From: CASQEL01 sp036655975 | GTDB lineage: Bacteria; Desulfobacterota; Desulfovibrionia; Desulfovibrionales; Desulfovibrionaceae | NCBI GenBank assembly: GCA_036655975.1 | Contig: JAVVPD010000041.1 | Coordinates: forward strand, 1-18,347 | Direction of reading: 5' to 3' | DNA: 18,347 nucleotides | Part shown: piece by piece, positions 6,693-14,340 of the stretch | How the letters are laid out: each line of letters opens with the position of its first letter | How positions within the stretch are numbered: position 1 is the first letter of the stretch | Translations under genes and position numbers: made by a program | The notes under the pieces: model-generated | Told to the model about the DNA's origin: nothing | The model's input: the letters and a program-made list of their open reading frames with translations, nothing else | Databases searched by the model: none

Positions 6693-7669
6693 GTTTTTTT
6701 TTTATTTTTTAGACGCTCCAGAACAAAGTTTGCCGTAAGCCCGTCCTTGATTATGGCGCAGGGAAATTCCGCACGGGCTAAAGTGCGGTGCCCACCTGCC
6801 GAGCCGAAGCACTGAAAGGTTTTCGCGGCCAAAACGCCCATATCGCGACTGCCATCGCCCCGAAAAATTATGATAACCGTCTCATTGTACACACCGCTCA
6901 CCGCCACCCATTTTAGGCCGTGCACACGGGTAAAAAAGTCGGCAATGGCAACGAGCAGATCGGGAGAATTCACTTCGCTGACATGGGCGTGGGCACCGCC
7001 GGAGGGGCAGGCATGCAGAGAACGAAAAGCGCGACTGAACAGCGGCAACCATTCCTGCAAATATTCACTGCGGAGGATGCGGCGCAAAATAGTGGTATCT
7101 GCATGGCGCGATAGCCATTGATAGGCCTGCAAATCCGACATGCCGCCAGAGCGTTCAAAGGCAGCGGTATCCGTGCGGATTCCGTAGAGCATGCCTGTGG
7201 ACAGCAGACGGCTGGGGCGAATTTTTAGGGCATGAAAATACCGAGCCATCATAGTGCAAGTCGCGCCATATTCAGGGCGGATGTCGGTATAGGCGGCGTT
7301 GACCGGGTGCTCTGGCAGCAGCGGGTGGTGGTCAATGACCAGCGAAAACGGAATACCCTCAAAGGCGATATTGTGGTGGGGTTGGGAATCGACCATGGCA
7401 AAATGTGTAAAATTTTCACGCATTTCTGGTTGCCATGCTTCCACAGGAATGCGTAGATAGCGGATCATAGCCAGATTGTCAGGGCGGGTAACTTCGTTGG
7501 TGCGGGCGATGGTGATGTGCGGCGCACGGCGGCTGAGTAGGCGGCGTAAGGCCATGGCGGCCCCCAGCGCGTCGGGATCGGCGGTAATCATGATGCACCA
7601 GCGGTCTGCTTTATCGAGACTGTGGCACCATTCTTGAAATTGGATAATAAGCTTTGAGGGCTTAACCAT
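6689..7669 (-). CDS. DHH-family phosphoesterase (NrnA/RecJ superfamily, DHHA1-type tail)
   Basis: A 326-residue stand-alone DHH phosphoesterase. The metal-binding motifs are DPDALG (residues 31-36), VDSQ (93-96) and DHHP (113-116). A GIRTDT motif stands in the middle, and GSAGGH (289-294) lies in the C-terminal substrate-binding DHHA1-like domain. The family includes nano-RNases/pAp phosphatases (NrnA) and cyclic-dinucleotide phosphodiesterases, and the exact substrate is not resolved. The N-terminal motif lacks the histidine usually found two residues before the first aspartate (TADPDALG). The start has AAAGGA upstream. It lies 14 bp after the CbiR-like gene and is probably cotranscribed with it. 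Its A-rich last codons and its stop overlap the promoter of the aromatic operon. Confidence 0.85.
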   Translation of the reverse strand: MVKPSKLIIQFQEWCHSLDKADRWCIMITADPDALGAAMALRRLLSRRAPHITIARTNEVTRPDNLAMIRYLRIPVEAWQPEMRENFTHFAMVDSQPHHNIAFEGIPFSLVIDHHPLLPEHPVNAAYTDIRPEYGATCTMMARYFHALKIRPSRLLSTGMLYGIRTDTAAFERSGGMSDLQAYQWLSRHADTTILRRILRSEYLQEWLPLFSRAFRSLHACPSGGAHAHVSEVNSPDLLVAIADFFTRVHGLKWVAVSGVYNETVIIIFRGDGSRDMGVLAAKTFQCFGSAGGHRTLARAEFPCAIIKDGLTANFVLERLKNKKKT

Positions 7670-7683
7670 GCGAAGACATTCCT

Positions 7684-8412
7684 TTACTCATGCTCGGCGC
7701 GGCGTAGCAGGTGTTGCAGAACCGGAGCGGACGTTTCTACACCGTTCCAGTGAAATATTTCCAGCACATGGCGGGTATCGGCGGGCAGGCTCAGGGCCAC
7801 CTGACGGGCGATAGACCATTCGTCTGGACGCAGTGCGGTCAAAGGCAGGTGTTGATCCCTTTGACCGGGAGCGCTCCAATGCGCTAAGGCTACACGTTGC
7901 AGCAAGCAGGTGTTGGCTAATAAAGCTTTTTGAGCGTAGCCCAGAGCATGTCCCACGTCCAGACATATGCCGTAGTTTGCCTCAATAATACATGCTTGCA
8001 GGTCTACCAGAGGTGCCGTGTCGATATTTTCCAGTAGTAGGGGCAGGGCGGAATATTCGCGCCATAACATGGCAAAATCGCGTAGCAGTGTTGCCGTTTG
8101 CGGATGATGCGGCGGGTGAAGCACGGCTAGCCGAGGGGCAAGATAGGCCACCTTGCCCACTACGGCTACGTCATGGGCCGCCGCCGGGCGGCCCCCCGCT
8201 TCCCTGGGAATGTCCACAGGCAGGTGGACATGCCACGACAAGTCTAACTCTTTAAGGGTAATGGGTAGGTCTTCCACCCCATATTCAAGGCAGGAACGGG
8301 TCTCAAACAGGCACAGGGCTACCTCGGCAACTTTTCCGGCCAGAAAGTGGGCATTTTCTGCCACTGTTCCCGGAATAACACAACTTGGTGCGGCAAAAGC
8401 AAGCTTGCCCAT
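7684..8412 (-). CDS. TIM-barrel metal-dependent phosphoesterase, probable cobamide-remodelling CbiR
   Basis: A 242-residue xylose-isomerase/AP-endonuclease-2-type TIM barrel. Likely metal-ligand segments are WHVHLP, LLLENID, ICLDVGHALGY, the H...DQHLPL stretch, and LEIFHWNG near the C terminus. The opening (LAFAAPSCVIPGTVAENAHFL) and the DEVAL-like second strand resemble what I recall of CbiR. CbiR cleaves the phosphodiester of the cobamide nucleotide loop so that the lower ligand can be exchanged. That specific role is an inference; a generic sugar-phosphate isomerase-like protein is the alternative. The ribosome-binding site AAAGGAGAG is excellent. It sits 33 bp after the M16 peptidase and 14 bp before the DHH gene. 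No other cobalamin gene is in view. Confidence 0.65.
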   Translation of the reverse strand: MGKLAFAAPSCVIPGTVAENAHFLAGKVAEVALCLFETRSCLEYGVEDLPITLKELDLSWHVHLPVDIPREAGGRPAAAHDVAVVGKVAYLAPRLAVLHPPHHPQTATLLRDFAMLWREYSALPLLLENIDTAPLVDLQACIIEANYGICLDVGHALGYAQKALLANTCLLQRVALAHWSAPGQRDQHLPLTALRPDEWSIARQVALSLPADTRHVLEIFHWNGVETSAPVLQHLLRRAEHE

Positions 8413-8445
8413 ACGCCCTCTCCTTTCTAGATATAATATACTGCT

Positions 8446-11348
8446 TTATAATAATTTTTCGCTTGTCCACCCCAAGGCCGCCGCCGCGTTTTCTGTGGTG
8501 CTGCCGCCGAGCACGCAAATGGCTCCGCTTTTGGCGGCTTCGGCCATAACTTCAGCAAAATCCTGAAAATCTTTAGCCGTGGTGGAGAGAATTTCTTCCC
8601 GCATTTTTTGACGCTGGGCGTCGCTGTCTCCGGTAAGGTAGCGGATGAGCGCGGTGGAGCCTTTGGCGTCGGGCAGCAGATAGGTGTCCACATCACCAAT
8701 GGCTCCCACGATGGCACGGGTGAGTTCGCGTTGGTCGGGGTTGAAGGCGCGCAGATAGTCTGCCGTGCCGTCATAGACGTGCAGGGTGCGTTCCACCGCA
8801 GGGTCGCGGTAGGAGGCTTGCACAAGGGTACCGCTCAGGCGGTCGAGAGAGCAAAACGCGCCGTAGGCACCGCCCTGCACGCGCACCCTCTCCCACAGAT
8901 AGCCCATACGCAGATGTTTGAAAATGACGTGGGCTGACCCGTGGTATGTGTAACCAAGGGCGTACAAATTGGCCGCTTTTCCCACAAAATTGACCTGTGC
9001 GGGGGCAATAAAAGCTTCCTGCGCGGGAAAGACGGGACAGCACCATTGGGAACGCTGCGAGTGGGCGTGGCCTGCGGGCAGTGCGGCGGCGAGGGAGGCG
9101 GCAAGGCCTTCCACGGTGGTTCCGGTGGCGGCATCGCAGGTGACATCCCACAGGGCGTGATCACGGCGTATAATGTGGCGGTACAGTTCCTGCAACTGAC
9201 TGAGCAAGGCGGGCCAATGGTTTTCTACCTGATCCAATTGCTTGTGAATTTCGTGGAGGTAACTGATGCCGCCGGTGCATTCTTCCAGCCATCCGGTCAC
9301 GGTGAAACGGGCGCGTAGACGGGAGGACACCGCGCTGTGCCCAGAGGCTACCAGCCCGTGTTCAAGGCGGGCCTTGGTTTCGAGGAGGATTTGGCTGATG
9401 CGTTCCCGATTGTCCAAGGCGGGCAGCAACAGAATTTCGTGGAATAGGGCAAAAAGGTCGTGCACCTTGGTGCCCACAGATTTGCCGCTCAGTCCCAAAT
9501 AGGCCACAGGGGCTTGAGACGTGGCGGCGGTGCTGAAGAAGGGCACGGCCCACACGCCGCCGGTTTTGGCGGCAATGCGCGTCCCCAGTTCCACAAAATT
9601 GTGTTGCTGGGTACCAAGGTCGGTCAGGGCGCGCCCGAGCAGCGGAACGAGGGGCATTAAGGAGGCGGGCACGGCATCTAGGGGGAGAAGCAGATTGGCG
9701 TAAACGATGCCCGTGGTGTCAATGTCGTGGAATAAAAAGGTGTTGTCCGCGTCTTTGTGCACGCTGATGGGCAGCACGGTGTTGGTTTGGGGCAGATCCC
9801 CAAGCGTGAGGCCGGGAATAGTGGCAAGAGCGGCTTCGCTATCGGGGGCACTTTGGGCCGCGCGCAGGCGGGCGCTTTCTTCCACGAGGGCCTTACGCTC
9901 GGCAGGGCTACAGCGCTGTTGGATGTGAGCGAGGCGTTTTTTTCCGCATTTTCCCTTTGTTCAGCCAATTGAGAATCAGGCAATAGTACCACGGTGGTGC
10001 GGTGCTCGTTATGCAGAAACCATTGCTGTAGGGCTTGCTCAAACACGGCATCCCCCGCCGCAAGACGGCTTTTAATGCGGGCTAAGGGGGCTTCCCACGC
10101 CAGTGAGGCAAAGGCATCGCCGTCATATAACCATGTGGACAGGCTTTGAATCATGGCGGACAATCCCCGAGGGAAACGCCCAGAATTATTTTCCCGCAAG
10201 GAAAATTCTACGCTGTTCATGGCGGCTTCAATGTCGTCTTGGGCAATGCCGTCTTCCGCGAGGGTGGCGAGAGTTTCAAAAATGAGCATTTCAGCCTGAG
10301 AGACATCCGCATGGGCCAAACCCTTGAGGCCTATGGAATAATACATTTGGCGTAGGTCGGTTTCTAGGCCAACACCCGTGGTGTCTTCGCCTAATCCGGA
10401 ATCAATAAGGGCTTTACGGAGGGGGGAGCCGGGCAATCCTTCAAGAATATGCTCAAGAATTTCAAGGGTCAGGCTGGCTTCCACGTCGGCGGTTTCGCAC
10501 AACAGCCAATTAACGGTGAACATGGCCCGGTCTTCTTCAGGGCTGGAAGCATAGGGGCATTCAAGCAAACGGGGGCTGTCGCGGTGCGGCTGCAAAGGGA
10601 TGGCAGAGTGTACCGGATGGGCGCGGTAGGCTGCCAGAGCCGTTTCCAGAAGGGCAAGGCGTTGGTCTTCTGGATCGTCACCCCAGAAAAAGAAACGGGC
10701 ATTGCTGGGGTGGTAGTAGGCACTGTGAAAGTCTTTGAACGCTTCGTAGGTGAGGCCGAGTATGGCCTCCGGGTCGCCGCCAGAATCGAGGCCATAGAGC
10801 ATGTCGGGAAAGAGCGATTGCTGTGATTGTTCGGCCAACACGGAATCGGGGGTGGAATAGGCGCCTTTCATTTCATTATACACAACCCCCTTATAGGCCC
10901 ACGGGCCATCGGCGCTTTCCGCGTCCACTTGCCAACCTTCCTGACGGAAAATATCTTGGCTGATGCGCGGGTGGAACACGGCGTCGATATACACATCAAT
11001 CAAATTGTAAAAGTCGTGCAGATTGGTGCTGGCAACGGGATAGCACGTTTTGTCAGGAAAGGTGAAGGCGTTTAAAAAGGTCTGCAAGGAGCCTTTGAGC
11101 AATTCGACAAAAGGCTCTTTAACCGGATATTTGGTGGAACCGCATAACACAGAATGTTCCAGAATATGGGCCACCCCCGTGGAATCTTTGGGGGGGGTGC
11201 GTAAGGCTACGCTGAAGCATTTGTTTTCATCCGCATTCACTACGGATAAAACTTCCGCGCCGGTGACGCTGTGCCGCCATAGGCGCGCTGTGCCGGAAAC
11301 TTCGCTCAAGTGTTCTTCGCGCAGCAGTTCAAAACCGTGACTAGACAT
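8446..11348 (-). CDS. M16C metallopeptidase, PreP/Cym1-like, interrupted by a frameshift
   Basis: This is a presequence-protease-type peptidase that degrades unstructured peptides. The inverted zinc motif HILEH is at residues 61-65, with the distal ligand Glu159 in YNEMKG. The first frame (from 11348) stays family-like for about 470 residues, up to the A7 run at 9943-9937. It then becomes a Pro/Ala-rich out-of-frame tail ending at 9678. The other frame resumes PreP sequence immediately (RLAHIQQRC, then PAERKALVEE, IPGLTLGDLP) and ends at 8446. One added A, or a -1 slip at A AAA AAC, restores a single protein of 967 residues, the usual family length. It may be a real mutation, an assembly error in a homopolymer, or recoding. 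Ribosome-binding site AAGGAT precedes the ATG. Confidence 0.85.
9936..9943 (-). other. frameshift site in the M16C gene (A7 run, slippery A AAA AAC)
   Basis: The minus strand reads GCG GAA AAA AAC GCC in the upstream frame. The heptamer A AAA AAC is in phase with the classical X XXY YYZ rule. A -1 slip (or one extra A in DNA or RNA) yields AAA AAA CGC CTC, which continues the conserved downstream frame. The only evidence for an intact product is the continuity of family sequence on both sides. Confidence 0.8.
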
Positions 11349-11398
11349 AGGGTATCCTTGTCCCCCGTGGGGGTGTGGGTGTATCGTTGGGGGGCGTC

Positions 11399-11438
11399 AA
11401 AAAGCCCCGAGGGAAAAACATCATTTCAAGTTCGGGGC
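11399..11438 (-). terminator. candidate rho-independent terminator between the 127-aa gene and the M16 gene
   Basis: On the minus strand GCCCCGA (11438-11432) pairs perfectly with TCGGGGC (11410-11404) across a 21-base loop. Five T residues follow (11403-11399). The large loop makes it only moderately convincing. It would end transcription arriving from the HTH/127-aa gene pair before the M16 gene. Confidence 0.5.
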
Positions 11439-11451
11439 ATTTAGGCAATAT

Positions 11452-11504
11452 AAAAAAAATACGCACACCACAGGGCGGGAGAGTGTCCCGCACCGCGATG
11501 TGCG
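11452..11504 (-). terminator. candidate compound terminator after the 127-aa gene
   Basis: On the minus strand CGCACA (11504-11499) can pair with TGTGCG (11467-11462). An internal perfect hairpin GCGGGA/TCCCGC (11491-11475) fits inside this as a Y-shaped structure, and eight T residues follow at 11459-11452. It lies 40 bp beyond the stop of the 127-aa gene. Together with the next hairpin it suggests insulation of the two transcription units. No strong promoter for the M16 gene is evident in the remaining gap, although TATATT at 11452-11447 could be a -10. Confidence 0.5.
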
Positions 11505-11543
11505 CCAAAATTTTTTGTACCGTCAACAGGAAAAAAGGGGCGT

Positions 11544-11927
11544 TTACCCGTTGGCAGCCTTGAGCGTTTCTTCCACCATGGCAAGGGTGGGGGTGGCGTC
11601 GGCTTCCAATCCGCACAAACCGCGCACAGCCAGCATGAGCATGTCAAATTGCAGGGTCATTTCTGTAGCCCCGTTGTGAATGATGCAGCGATCACCCAAT
11701 ACCGACACCCGATAGGCTCGGCGATTGCGGTTCGCGCCAGCACCCGACACAATATAATAGACATGTTCGTTATTGTCCGTGACATACAACTTTTGGCGGG
11801 TCAGCACGCCATTGTCTTCGTCGTACCACGAACATTCTGAAAACAGCCGCCCGCTGAAGGAAATATCCGGGCCATTGTCATGTTTTAAAATGACATTTTC
11901 CAGAACGCGTTGGGAGGTCTCATTCAT
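11544..11927 (-). CDS. conserved-looking hypothetical protein (127 aa)
   Basis: I do not recognise this protein. It is 127 residues, soluble in appearance, and without signal peptide or membrane segment. The N-terminal two thirds look beta-rich (FSGRLFSECSWYDEDNG, KLYVTDNNEHVYYIVSG, then RAYRVSVLGDR). A C-terminal helical part follows (FDMLMLAVRGLCGL and MVEETLKAANG). The start overlaps the end of the upstream HTH gene by 8 bp. The ribosome-binding site GGAGG stands eight bases before the ATG, inside the HTH coding sequence, so the pair is translationally coupled. The partnership suggests a joint role, but none can be named from sequence. Confidence 0.75.
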   Translation of the reverse strand: MNETSQRVLENVILKHDNGPDISFSGRLFSECSWYDEDNGVLTRQKLYVTDNNEHVYYIVSGAGANRNRRAYRVSVLGDRCIIHNGATEMTLQFDMLMLAVRGLCGLEADATPTLAMVEETLKAANG

Positions 11928-12234
11928 GCGATATTCCTCCGGGGATGAGCAGGCTGAGCTGCTTTGGCCCGTTGGTGTGTAGGTTTTGTGTCTTTAGCAT
12001 GGATAGTGTTTCTATTTTTTCAGAGTCTGGCTCGGGGGGCGTGTTTTGCTCGGGAAATAATTCCCCGCCGCCGCGTTCTGTCCAGAAGGCTTGCAAGTCA
12101 CTTCGGGAAATGCGGTATTCTCGCCCCAAACGGGCAGCACGCAAGACGCCATCTTTAATGGATCTACGTAAGGTCTCAGCATGACAGCTTAAAATATCTG
12201 CCGCTTCTGATAACGTAAACGTGGTCTTGTACAT
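11920..12234 (-). CDS. small HTH (excisionase/MerR-type) DNA-binding protein
   Basis: The 104-residue product begins with an HTH_17/excisionase-like winged helix-turn-helix. Residues 1-55 read FTLSEAADILSCHAETLRR, then IKDGVLRAARLGREYRISRSDLQAFW split by a wing, which is the standard layout of this fold. The C-terminal half is a Pro/Glu-rich linker (QNTPPEPDSEK) and a short tail (LSLLIPGGISHE). Despite the fold name there is no integrase or phage gene nearby, so a chromosomal regulator is more likely than an excisionase. AAAGGA lies eight bases before the ATG. It is coupled to the 127-aa gene and has its own promoter (12265-12294). Confidence 0.8.
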   Translation of the reverse strand: MYKTTFTLSEAADILSCHAETLRRSIKDGVLRAARLGREYRISRSDLQAFWTERGGGELFPEQNTPPEPDSEKIETLSMLKTQNLHTNGPKQLSLLIPGGISHE

Positions 12235-12264
12235 GACCTTGTCCTTTGCGCTCTCGTGCTCGGA

Positions 12265-12294
12265 TACATATCACCTCAGATTAACTCTTGTCAA
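12265..12294 (-). promoter_or_regulatory. promoter of the HTH / 127-aa gene pair
   Basis: A perfect -35 box TTGACA (12294-12289) is followed after 18 bases by TATGTA (12270-12265). The latter carries the extended -10 dinucleotide TG one base upstream (TGATATGTA). The start would fall near 12258, giving a leader of about 24 nt before the ATG at 12234. The promoter lies in the short gap after the sigma-54 activator gene, so the pair can be expressed independently of it. Confidence 0.6.
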
Positions 12295-12318
12295 CAAATG
12301 CCCTTTTTAGCCTACGGA

Positions 12319-13956
12319 TCAGGAGGTTTTTTTTAGGCGGAATTGTTTGGGATTGATCCCCAGTTTTTGCATGCGTGCGCGCAGGGTATTATGGTTAATT
12401 TGCAATTGCTCGGCCGCGCCGTAGGGCCCGTAAACCTTGCCGTGGCAGCGTTCTAGGGCGTTTTCAATGAGCTCGCGCATGCTGTTTTGGAACGAAGCAG
12501 GGGCTTGGGGTGCGGGGAGAGGCATGAGTGGCAAAGAGCGCAGGGCCATGGCGATGCGCTGGTCAATAAGGGCATGCAGCACAGGGTCTTCGGCGCTGTG
12601 TGGGGGCATGGGCAAAGGGCGTAAGGCGGAAGGGAGAAATGGGGCCATGTCCAGCGGGCCAGCGGGATTGAGGATGAGGGCGCGTTCTACCAAATTTTCC
12701 AGCTCTCGGACATTGCCGGGCCATGAATAGCCCATGAGGCTGTCGAAAGATTTAGTAAGAATGGGCGGTGCGGGCACACCTAGGCGCAAGGCGGCCTTAT
12801 CAACTAAATGTTTGACCAGTAGGGGAATATCCTCCAGCCTTTCGCGCAAAGGGGGAACATTTATGGGAAAAACGCATAGGCGGTGGAAGAGATCCTCGCG
12901 GAAGAGGCCTTGTTGACGCATGTGGGCAAGGTCGCGATTGGTGGCGGCAATGATGCGTACGTTGACTTTAATGGTTTTGGTGCTGCCGATGCGTTGAATC
13001 ATGCCGTCCTGCAACACCCGCAACAGGTGTACCTGCGCGTGCAGGGAAAGTTCGCCCACTTCGTCCAAAAACAGGGTGCCCCCGTTGGCCTGCTCAAAGC
13101 GGCCCACATGGAGTGTGCTGGCACCGGTAAAAGCGCCTTTTTCGTGCCCAAACAATTCGCTGTTAAGCAAGGATTCGGGGATGGCACCGCAATTTACCTT
13201 CACAAAGGCGGCGCGTCTGCGGCGGGAGTTTTCTTGAATGGCGCTTGCCACCAATTCTTTGCCCGTGCCGGTTTCGCCAAGAATAAGTACGGGGCTTTCC
13301 ATGTTTTGAAGTTGCTGAATGGCCTCCCCAACTTTTTTGAGGCCGGCGCTGGCTCCCACTAAAGTGTTGCCAGACAGATACTGTGCTTGGCGCGCCCACT
13401 TGGTTTTTTCTTCGTAAATTTTTTTCTTTTCTTCAGCAATATCTTGTGCTTTGACAATATTGCTGAAGGTAAGAGCCAGCGGCCCCACAAGCATACTCAG
13501 AAATTGCTCGTGTTTGCGGGTAAAGCAATGGGGTGAGGTACCCATCAGCACCAAATGCCCCACGATACCATTTTCGGCGGGCAGGGGGGAGGCCATGTAG
13601 GCCCGAGGGGCAAAGGGCAAAATGTGCGCCAAGGCCTGAGAATGGGCGCGGGCCACAACGGCGATGCTGTTGTCGTGTAACATACATATTTTGTGGGAGG
13701 CTTCAACGCGCGTTAAATACAAGGCTTCGGACATACTTAAGGGAACGGAAATTTTGGTTTGGAAAAATTTTTCGCCCGTGGTCACAAAGAGAATATCCAA
13801 AATGCGCTGCGGCGGGTTGAATTGGTCAAAGGTAATGGCGTGTAGGGGGATATGCTGGGCCAACAGCTCAAAAACAATACGCATTTTTTCGTTGAGCTCT
13901 GTGGAGCTGAACAGCGCGGCGGTGACATCTTGAAAAACTTTTATATATGCCTTCAT
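12319..13956 (-). CDS. sigma-54-dependent activator (GAF - AAA+ - Fis HTH)
   Basis: An enhancer-binding protein of 545 residues. Residues ~1-185 form a GAF-like sensory domain (NtrC/FhlA/NorR style) without a receiver domain. The AAA+ core carries Walker A GETGTGKE (227-234), the sigma-54-contacting loop GAFTGA (274-279), GGTLFLDEVGEL as Walker B, and the ATNRDL sensor region. The C terminus is a Fis-type helix-turn-helix (GAAEQLQINHNTLRARMQKL). All motifs needed to activate sigma-54 holoenzyme are intact. The signal sensed by the GAF domain cannot be told from sequence. The gene is divergent from a -24/-12 promoter 128 bp away, the obvious candidate target. No clear ribosome-binding site is seen at this ATG. 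Confidence 0.93.
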   Translation of the reverse strand: MKAYIKVFQDVTAALFSSTELNEKMRIVFELLAQHIPLHAITFDQFNPPQRILDILFVTTGEKFFQTKISVPLSMSEALYLTRVEASHKICMLHDNSIAVVARAHSQALAHILPFAPRAYMASPLPAENGIVGHLVLMGTSPHCFTRKHEQFLSMLVGPLALTFSNIVKAQDIAEEKKKIYEEKTKWARQAQYLSGNTLVGASAGLKKVGEAIQQLQNMESPVLILGETGTGKELVASAIQENSRRRRAAFVKVNCGAIPESLLNSELFGHEKGAFTGASTLHVGRFEQANGGTLFLDEVGELSLHAQVHLLRVLQDGMIQRIGSTKTIKVNVRIIAATNRDLAHMRQQGLFREDLFHRLCVFPINVPPLRERLEDIPLLVKHLVDKAALRLGVPAPPILTKSFDSLMGYSWPGNVRELENLVERALILNPAGPLDMAPFLPSALRPLPMPPHSAEDPVLHALIDQRIAMALRSLPLMPLPAPQAPASFQNSMRELIENALERCHGKVYGPYGAAEQLQINHNTLRARMQKLGINPKQFRLKKTS

Positions 13957-14083
13957 GATAATGACTATTTTTTATATTTAACGTTATATTGTGTTATTTG
14001 ATAAAAAATTTACCAAAAATAATAAATACGGGGAGGCAGAAAATATGTAAAGAATAATTGCTTGAATTACTATATAAAAAAAA

Positions 14084-14099
14084 TGGCCTAAAACTTGCT
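14084..14099 (+). promoter_or_regulatory. sigma-54 (-24/-12) promoter
   Basis: The plus strand reads TGGCCTAAAACTTGCT. It matches the consensus TGGCAC-N5-TTGC, with GG at 14085-14086 and GC at 14097-14098 separated by exactly 10 bases, the spacing sigma-54 requires. It sits in AT-rich DNA 128 bp from the divergent activator gene. Transcription would start near 14110 and run toward the TPR gene at 14341. Confidence 0.75.
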
Positions 14100-14227
14100 A
14101 TACCCTGTGTCTGCAGGGGGGAACCCTTGAAATTTCTCTCATCAGCATTATTTTTACAATACGCCCGCAAGGGGTGATGTTTTTCCCAGAACAGTCGCTC
14201 GTAGTGCTAAAAACGAACGACCTCCGA

Positions 14228-14257
14228 GGCGGGGGATTTTGCCAGGAATCCTCCGCC
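14228..14257 (+). other. long hairpin in the sigma-54 leader
   Basis: GGCGGGGGATT (14228-14238) pairs with AATCCTCCGCC (14247-14257) over 11 positions with one G-U, around an eight-base loop. The following sequence is pyrimidine-rich but mixed (CCTTCTTCCC), so it is a weak terminator at best. It may end a short sigma-54-dependent RNA or shape the leader of the TPR mRNA. Confidence 0.5.
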
Positions 14258-14279
14258 CCTTCTTCCCTGCCCCCTTTTC

Positions 14280-14308
14280 TTTACTCTCCTCCCAAGATGA
14301 TATATAGT
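14280..14308 (+). promoter_or_regulatory. sigma-70-type promoter candidate for the TPR gene
   Basis: TTTACT (14280-14285) and TATAGT (14303-14308) are separated by 17 bases and match the consensus at four and five of six positions. The start would be near 14315, about 25 nt before the TPR ATG. That is just enough to include the GGAGG ribosome-binding site. Confidence 0.5.
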
Positions 14309-14340
14309 TATCCACTATTGTTTCAAACGGAGGCTATGTT

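Larger units (their letters stand above)
13957..14340. promoter_or_regulatory. 384-bp divergent intergenic region between the sigma-54 activator and the TPR gene
   Basis: No protein-coding gene is supported here. The left third (13957-14080) is very AT-rich and holds two small palindromes, TAACGTTA (13979-13986) and TTAT-TTG-ATAA (13994-14004), which could be upstream activator sites. These are followed by a sigma-54 promoter (14084-14099), a 130-nt unexplained transcribed stretch, a long GC-rich hairpin (14228-14257), pyrimidine-rich DNA and a sigma-70-type promoter (14280-14308). CCCTTG (14125-14130) and CAAGGG (14168-14173) could also pair at a distance. Confidence 0.6.

Noticed and set aside
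9678..9935. The Pro/Ala-rich C-terminal tail of the upstream M16 frame as a genuine protein end.
   Set aside because: The same DNA in the other frame encodes conserved PreP sequence, so this tail is a frameshift artefact.
11362..11373. CCCCC-GT-GGGGG palindrome just before the M16 ribosome-binding site as a regulatory hairpin.
   Set aside because: With a minimal four-base loop only four pairs remain, so it is too short to support a claim.
11920..12234. Excisionase-like HTH protein as a sign of a prophage or integrative element.
   Set aside because: There is no integrase, attachment-site repeat, phage gene or compositional break around it.
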